Assembly (NCBI RefSeq): GCF_963259705.1
Contig: NC_081851.1
Coordinates: 61,960,855 to 62,024,854 of the forward strand
Reading direction: 5' to 3'
Length of the DNA: 64,000 bases
DNA from: Myotis daubentonii
Taxonomy: Eukaryota; Chordata; Mammalia; Chiroptera; Vespertilionidae
Numbering within the stretch: position 1 is the first letter of the stretch; each line of letters opens with the position of its first letter. Shown here one piece after another: positions 58,191 to 64,000 of this stretch. The notes beneath the pieces were generated by a model that ran no database searches, had not been told where the DNA came from, and saw nothing but the letters and a program-made list of their open reading frames with translations. The position numbers and the translations under genes are program-made.

Positions 58191-58870
58191 ACTTTTTATT
58201 AGAGCAAGTGAGGCACAGCCCAGGCCGGGGAGTTGGGGCGCGGGGGGTGGGGGGGGCATCTAGTGGAAGCCGGTAAGTCTTACGACTTGACTGAGCTGAG
58301 CGATGGGCAGTACGGGGGCTGCAGGACCCATACAGTGGTTCAGTCATCCCTGGCCCACAATCTCTGTTACAATTGGTTCCCAATGGCCCGGCCTTAGCCA
58401 CCCCCCAACTGCATCCCCACCTCCCACCGTATAGGCCCTCTGCCCTCTCTTCTCAACCCTGCATGTGGGCCCTGGCCCCCTCCAAGCTGACCACACTGCT
58501 GCTCCTGGACACAGCGGGGCACCCTGCCTGCCTCTGGGTCTTCGCACTTCTGTGTCTTTTGGAAAGCGCCCCCCCCCCCCCCCCACGTGCATACCAGCCC
58601 AGGCCAGTGCCTCTCCTTCCCCATTTGTTGAATGCTACTGTGTCAGAGCAGCCTCCCTGAGCAACCTGCGAGTAAAACGGACCCCACCCTCTGCTGTTAC
58701 TCTGCTTCAGTTTTCAACATAGGCCTTACCACCCTGTGACTTTTTTGTGGATTTGTCTGTGTTCCTCCACTAGTGAGTCCACCAGAGCAGGGTTTTGTTC
58801 GCTGGTATAACCCCAGCACTTACTACATAACAGGTGCTCATAAAATAGTTGTTTAATGAATAGTTATTTA
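58191..58870. other. EIF2AK2 intron 1, first part
   Basis: No element is recognised. A C-run lies at 58567-58583. Confidence 0.4.
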
Positions 58871-58874
58871 TAAA

Positions 58875-60432
58875 CTAGAGGCCCAGTGCACAAAAATTTG
58901 TGCACTCAGGGAGAAGGGGGGGTCCCTCAGTCCGGCCTGTGCCCTCTCGCAGTCTGGGACCCCTCGGGAGATAACGACCTGCTGGCTTAGGCCTGCTCCC
59001 GGGTGGCAGAGAGCAGGCCTAATCCCTAGGTGTAGCCCCTGGTCGGGCTTAGAGCAGGGCCGATTGGGGAGTTGGGGCGCCGCCCCCTGTCATGCACAGA
59101 GCAGGGCGGATTGGGAGGTTGTGATGCCACCCTCAGTTGCGCTCAGGGTAGGACCGATTGGGGGGTTGGGGCACCACCCCCTGTCACACTCAAGGCAGGG
59201 TCGATGGGGAGGTTGTGGCGCCACCCCCTGTCACTCACAGAGCAGGGCCCATCCGGGGTTGAGGAGCTCCCCCCACCCCCCTCCGTCACTCACAGAGTAG
59301 GGCCGATCAAGGGGTTGGGGCGCCGCACCCTGTCACACTCAGGGCAGGGCCGATAGGGAGGTTATGGCTCTAACCTGTCACACACAGAGCAGGGCCGATC
59401 AGGGGGTTGGGGCGCCGCCACTCTCACACTCAGGGCAGGGCCGATGGGGAGGTTATGGCTCTACCCCATCACACACAGAGCAGGGCCCGTGGGGTGGGGG
59501 GTGTTGGGGCGCCGCACCCTATCACACACAGAGCTGCAGGGCGATCAGGGGGTTGGGGAGCTCCCCCCTATCAGGCACAGAGCAGGGCTGATCAGGGGGT
59601 TGGGGCGCCTTCCCCTGTCAGGAACAGAGCAGGGCCGATAGGGAGGTTGTGGCCCCGCCCCCTGTCACACACAGAGCCGCAGGCCGATCAGGGGGTTTGG
59701 GCGCTGCCCCCTGTCGCGCTGATCCTGGTGCCTGGAGGCCTCGTGGCTCCGCTGATCCCAGTGCTGGGAGGCATATTACCCTTTTACTATATAGGATAGA
59801 GGCCTGGTGCATGGGTGGGGCCGGCTGGTTTGCCCTGAAGGGTGTCCTGGATCAGGATGGGGGTCCCCTCTGGGGTGCCTGGACAGCCTGGATGAGGGGA
59901 TGATGCTGTTTGCAGCTGGTCACACACCCTTCAGGGTGGGGGTCCCCATTGGGGTGCCTGGCCAGTCTGGGTGAGGGGCTGAGGGCTGTTTTCAGGCTGG
60001 GACTGAAGCTCCCAACTGCTCCTTTTTTTCTTTTTTCTTTTTTTTTAATTCTTGGCCAGCTTTAGCTCTGGCTCCAGCTCTGAGGCCTCTGCTGCTGAAA
60101 GAAGGTATCTGGTTTGTTTAGGTTCTATAATCGAAACAATGTATAACTCCAGCTCTGAGATCCCAGCTCGCTGAAAGCTGGTTTCTGGGGTTTTGTTTAG
60201 CTTCTATATTTGTTACAATGTTTCTTAAACTGCAGGCTCAGAGGCCGGCAAGGCAGGTGGGGAACGTTGGAGTCCTCTGTCACTGAAGCAAGCAAGCCTC
60301 ATGTTAGTTTCAAGCTGCCTGGCTGTCTGCCGCCATCTTGGCTGGCAGTTAATTTGCATATCTCACTGATTAGCCAATGGGAAGGGTAGCAGTTGTATGC
60401 CAATTACCATGTTTCTCTTTTATTAGATAGGA
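58875..60432 (-). mobile_element. Composite HeliBat-type Helitron, reverse copy
   Basis: The minus-strand 3' end is the complement of 'ctagaggcccagtgcacaaa', with the hairpin GTGCACAAAAATTTGTGCAC. The 5' end is the complement of 'tcttttattagatagga'. The internal junction at 59796/59797 has the same fused text as the copy at 20709/20710. The tandem array (roughly 60-bp units, 'cagagcagggccgatcaggg') is longer here, about a dozen units. Confidence 0.9.
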
Positions 60433-60875
60433 TTGTCTTTTGAATCCCACAATAATGAGGTTTTCTATTGCCTGTGATTCCTTTAGTACTAAAAATGCCC
60501 TGCCAGATAGAAGCTAAAAGGTACACACTCTCTGTCACTGAGAAACTTGAAATCTTGAGCAGACTGTGCTACTTTCTCCAGTTTGCTTATGTGAACCTGG
60601 AGATCCCTAACACCCGGCCTGTAGTGCGTTCATTTAATTCACACATACTCCTTGGGTGCGTGTGGCTCGCAACCATTGTGCAGGCCTTGGAGGGGGCTGG
60701 CCCACAGGCGCTCACCATCTGCCCTATGACCAGGCACAGCCAAAGCTACTTCTGGTATGAGGAAGATGGGCATGTAACACTTGTTAGTGATCTCTTAGGA
60801 AAATGGTCACAGAGTATTAAAACAAGATTCATTAAAAATAGTTAAAAAGAAACCTGCTAGGGCTACCCCTCCCCA
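60433..60875. other. EIF2AK2 intron 1 spacer
   Basis: The open frame at 60468-60845 contains no domain I recognise. I treat it as chance or an old repeat. Confidence 0.4.
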
Positions 60876-61006
60876 AACTTGTAAGTACTTTTTCAAACAT
60901 GTCAGTTCAGCACCCTATAAGTTTGTGCATAGATTTCACTTAAATTCAAACTGACTTGTCATTCTGATGAGGAGCAGTTACTTCGAGTTAAAAGTACTGA
61001 GGATTT
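60876..61006. repeat. Left copy of a 131-bp target-site duplication
   Basis: Identical to 61958-62088 except for one A/G difference (caaactgactt versus caaactggctt). Confidence 0.95.
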
Positions 61007-61957
61007 TTTTTTTTATTGCTTAAAGTATTACAAAGGGTATTACATATGTGTCTTTTTTTGTTGTTGTTTTTTTTCCCTGCCCTTGACTATCCCCTGGCCT
61101 CCCCCACCCCCCAGCGTCCCATGTCCATTGGTTATGCTTATATGCATGCATACAAGTCCTTTGGTTGATCTCCTATACCCCTCCCTCCTGTCCCCCAACT
61201 TTCCCCGGCCTTCCCGCTGCATTTTGACAATCTGTTCGAGGCAGCTCTGCCTCTGTATCTATTACTGTTCAAAAGTTTATAATGTTCTCTATTATCCATG
61301 AATGAGTGAGATCATGTGGTATTTTGCTTCATTGACTGGCTTATTTCACTTAGCATAATGCTCTCCAGTTCCATCCATGCCGTTGCAAATGGTAGGAGTT
61401 CCTTCTTTTTTACAGCAGCATAGTATTCCATCGTGTAGATGTACCACAGTTTTCTAATCCATTCATCTACTGATGGGCACTTAGGCTGTTTCCAGATCTT
61501 AGCTATGGTGAATTGTGCTGCTATGAACATAGGGGTGCATATATCCTTTCTGATTGGTGTTTCTGGTTTCCTGGGATATATTCCTAGAAGTGGGATCACA
61601 GGGTCAAATGGGAGTTCCATTTGTAGTTTTTTGAGGAAACTCCATACTGTCTTCCATAGTGGCTGCACCAGTCTGCATTCCCACCAGCAGTGCACAAGGG
61701 TTCCTTTTTCTCCACATCCTCTCCAGCACTTGTCGTTTGTTGATTTGTTGATGATAGCCAGTCTGACAGGCGTGAGATGGTACTTCATTGTTGTTTTGAT
61801 TTGCATCTCTCGGATGATTAGTGACTTTGAGCATGTTTTCATATGTCTCGTGGCTTTCTGAATGTCTTCTTTTGAAAGGTGTCTATTTAGGTCCTTTGCC
61901 CATTTTTTGATTGGATTGTTTATCTTCCTTTTGTTAAGTTGTATGAGTTCCCTATAC
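61007..61957 (-). mobile_element. Young 5'-truncated L1 with very long target duplication
   Basis: The poly(A) is a short T-run beginning at 61007. The 3' UTR follows, then ORF2 C-terminal text readable without a break from 61312 to 61957 (for example [20 protein letters not shown]). The pre-insertion site reads GAGGATTT/AAAGC, a fair L1 endonuclease target. The low divergence of the duplication indicates a recent event. Confidence 0.95.
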
Positions 61958-62088
61958 AACTTGTAAGTACTTTTTCAAACATGTCAGTTCAGCACCCTAT
62001 AAGTTTGTGCATAGATTTCACTTAAATTCAAACTGGCTTGTCATTCTGATGAGGAGCAGTTACTTCGAGTTAAAAGTACTGAGGATTT
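61958..62088. repeat. Right copy of the 131-bp target-site duplication
   Basis: See the left copy at 60876-61006. Confidence 0.95.
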
Positions 62089-62850
62089 AAAGCATTTGTA
62101 AGGACTTCGGGTTCAGTAGTTGATAAGGACTCTTCCATACTGCTGCTCTGAGACCTCTGACCCCCTCCAACTTGAGGTGTGGTCTCATGGTTGTGACTAA
62201 AGTAAATGACACTTGCGTTCCTGAAAATAATGGTACATGTGCATATTCTTATTCTGAAACCTTGGGCCAGGTGTCTGTGGTACTCAGAGATTGCAGGTTT
62301 TAGAAAGGCGGTGCCGCATAAACCCTGTCTATTTTGTAATGCTCTCAGCAGGATTTGGGGTTAGCACTTATAATACAGCATATTTCTGCAGCCAAATGAT
62401 AAATAGGCAACAAAGTGTGATAAAGACTAAATAGCTCGTGTCAGTTTAGGTCTAGACCAAGGGCTACAAATATACCAACAAAATAAATCTCAGTTTTCAT
62501 TTCATTTTTTTTTTGCGGCGGGGGGGGGGGGGCGGTGGAATTGCAGACCAGAAGCACCATCTATTGAGGACCACAGGTGGGGGGGACTCTGCCCGATGCT
62601 TTTCATCTGAATTACTCTTCAGAGCAACCTGTGTTTCCAGGCCATGACGCAGAGGTTCAGAGGTGTCTAGCCCAGATCTCGGTGCCTCTGAAGCCTGACT
62701 CCACCGCACTAAGCAGTAATGCGAAGGCTCAGATCTAGGAACTTCCAGCACCCTGCTTCCAGCCGGCACCATAGCTCACCCATACCAGCACAGCAGCCTC
62801 TACTGGGTCTCCCGACTTCTACTCATGCTCCTCTCCCCTTTCCATACCCA
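62089..62850. other. EIF2AK2 intron 1, nothing recognised
   Basis: A T-run followed by a G-run lies at 62507-62532. No gene or element is recognised. Confidence 0.4.
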
Positions 62851-63455
62851 GCCCCCCAGACTCTGTTCTCTACATAGCATCAAAGTGCTCATTTAAAACA
62901 CAAATCCAATCACATCACCCCTCTGCTTAGAACCCTCCAGTAGCTTCCTGTTACCATCGGAACAACATCCACAGCCCTGACCATGGCCTACAAGGGCTGT
63001 GTGCTGTGGCGCCTGCCCACCTCTCCCTCATTCCTTACCCTTATCCCTCGTTCACTGTGCAGCAGTCCTCTCGGCCTTTTTGTTATCCCTCCAAAGTCTC
63101 TGCTAGGTCGTGCTCAGGGTTTCCTCCCCCATATCTTGGTATCTTTCTCATCATTTAGACTTGATTTGACTATTGCCTTTCCTGACTGCTGTATCTAAAA
63201 CCACCTCCCTCACATTTCTTCCCCCACCTACCAATTCACCCTCTATTCTGTAGCCCTCGTTAATTTCATTACAGCACTTCCAGCCATCTACTCATCATGA
63301 TCTCCACTCCTGTTATTTGTTTCTGCACGTGGCCATTTTCTTTCTTCCTTCAGTGGAATGCAGGTGAGGACTTGCTCTCTCTTCTTCATCCTGTGCACTC
63401 AGTGTTAGCACAGTGCTTGGCATTTGATAAGTGTTTACTGAATGAATGAAGACAG
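62850..63455 (+). repeat. L2-like LINE relic
   Basis: 'cccctctgcttagaaccctc', 'ctgaccatggcctacaaggg', 'tttcctcccccatatcttgg' and the closing 'ctcagtgttagcacagtgct' follow the typical L2 3' region. Confidence 0.7.
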
Positions 63456-63514
63456 GATTTCAGAGAACAGCTGGTGAAGAAAAGGAGGAAGATGAGGAGG
63501 TTTAAAGTGAAGTA

Positions 63515-63650
63515 TATAAATTTTTTATATGTTTTTATTTATGAGAGAGAAAGGGAAAAGGAGAGGAAGAGGGATAGAAACATCAATGTGAGAGAGAAAG
63601 ATGGATCGACTGCCTCCTGCAAGTCCCCTGGGCATGTGCCCTGACCAGGA
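63515..63650 (-). repeat. VES-type SINE fragment
   Basis: Reverse copy ('ttttatttatgagagagaaa', 'gatcgactgcctcctgcaag') that ends before the tRNA-like head. L1-3'-end-like text follows at 63651-63750. Confidence 0.7.
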
Positions 63651-64000
63651 ATGTGCTTAATACCCAAGAATGGCACACTTAAACATGGTTAAAAGGGTAA
63701 ATTTCATGTTATGTGTATTTTACCACAATGGGGGAAAAAAGTTAAAAACAAAATCACAGTGGCTTGCAGGGTAGAGAAGGAATTTCAGTGGCTAAGAGGA
63801 ACTGGTTCTGAGGTCCTGGCAGCAGTCCAGGAGTAAGATGGTGGCTTGAACCAGAACAGTGGCTATGATATCATCGAGAAGTAGGATTTGTGAGTCATGA
63901 CTTTGTTATGGATAAGAAAGTAGGGAAAAGAAATGTCAGCAATGCCTCCCAGATTCATGGCTTCCAGACATAGTGGAGTCATTTTTTGAGACAGGAAATT
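63651..64000. other. Right edge of the window
   Basis: An old L1-like tail ('gttaaaagggtaaatttcat') is followed by text of the same ancient repeat class as 49030-50065 ('gtccaggagtaagatggtgg'). No coding exon is seen. Confidence 0.4.

Noticed and set aside
57270..58259. Very long open frames on both strands of the EIF2AK2 CpG island
   Set aside because: They result from high GC content and the minisatellite; the translations are proline/arginine/glycine repeats without domains.
60468..60845. A coding exon of EIF2AK2
   Set aside because: The translation has no double-stranded-RNA-binding or kinase motif, and the region lies between mobile elements in intron 1.

Overview
This is nuclear DNA from a vespertilionid (vesper) bat, probably Myotis or a close relative. 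The evidence is a dense set of tRNA-derived VES-type SINEs, several HeliBat-type Helitrons (A|T insertion, 5' TC, 3' hairpin plus CTAG), a SPIN-like hAT element and young L1 3' ends. The conserved genes match the mammalian block NDUFAF7 - CEBPZ - CEBPZOS - SULT6B1 - EIF2AK2 (human 2p22.2), read here in reverse of the human chromosome. Exons were placed by reading splice sites and checking that the reading phase carries across every junction.

Layout: (1) 1-5.8 kb: the first five coding exons of NDUFAF7 (minus), the rest lying beyond the left edge. (2) 5.8-5.93 kb: a CpG-rich bidirectional promoter with ETS-like sites. (3) 5.9-27.6 kb: all 16 coding exons of CEBPZ (plus), predicted 1058 aa. (4) 27.6-33.3 kb: CEBPZOS (minus), 80 aa in three coding exons, converging tail to tail on CEBPZ, with a CpG-island promoter near 33.3 kb. 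(5) 33.3-40.5 kb: intergenic, holding a 7SK retropseudogene and a class II endogenous retrovirus (ERV) fragment fused to a PPP1R15A (GADD34) cDNA. (6) 40.5-53.5 kb: SULT6B1 (plus), seven coding exons, 303 aa, with a solo LTR of the same ERV family in an intron. (7) 53.5-57.5 kb: old repeats and unrecognised sequence. (8) 57.5-64 kb: the EIF2AK2 (PKR) promoter with adjacent KCS-like and ISRE elements, a non-coding first exon, and intron 1 containing a GC-rich minisatellite, a composite Helitron and a young L1.

NDUFAF7 acts in mitochondrial complex I assembly, CEBPZ in nucleolar ribosome biogenesis, CEBPZOS is a small mitochondrial membrane protein, SULT6B1 is a cytosolic sulfotransferase and EIF2AK2 is the antiviral eIF2alpha kinase. 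They are neighbours by conserved synteny and do not form one pathway.

The most unusual object is at 35.5-38.5 kb (minus). It reads complete 5' LTR, two-base spacer, lysine-tRNA-type primer binding site, then directly a 5'-truncated PPP1R15A cDNA with its own AATAAA and poly(A), then an ERV pol remnant. This is the structure expected of a retrovirus that transduced a host gene, here the one that counteracts PKR signalling; it is now broken by frameshifts. Other strong observations are an L1 flanked by a 131-bp target-site duplication, a Helitron dimer with the same fused junction at two loci, a triple nest of transposons, and a tailless 7SK retrocopy with perfect 23-bp direct repeats.
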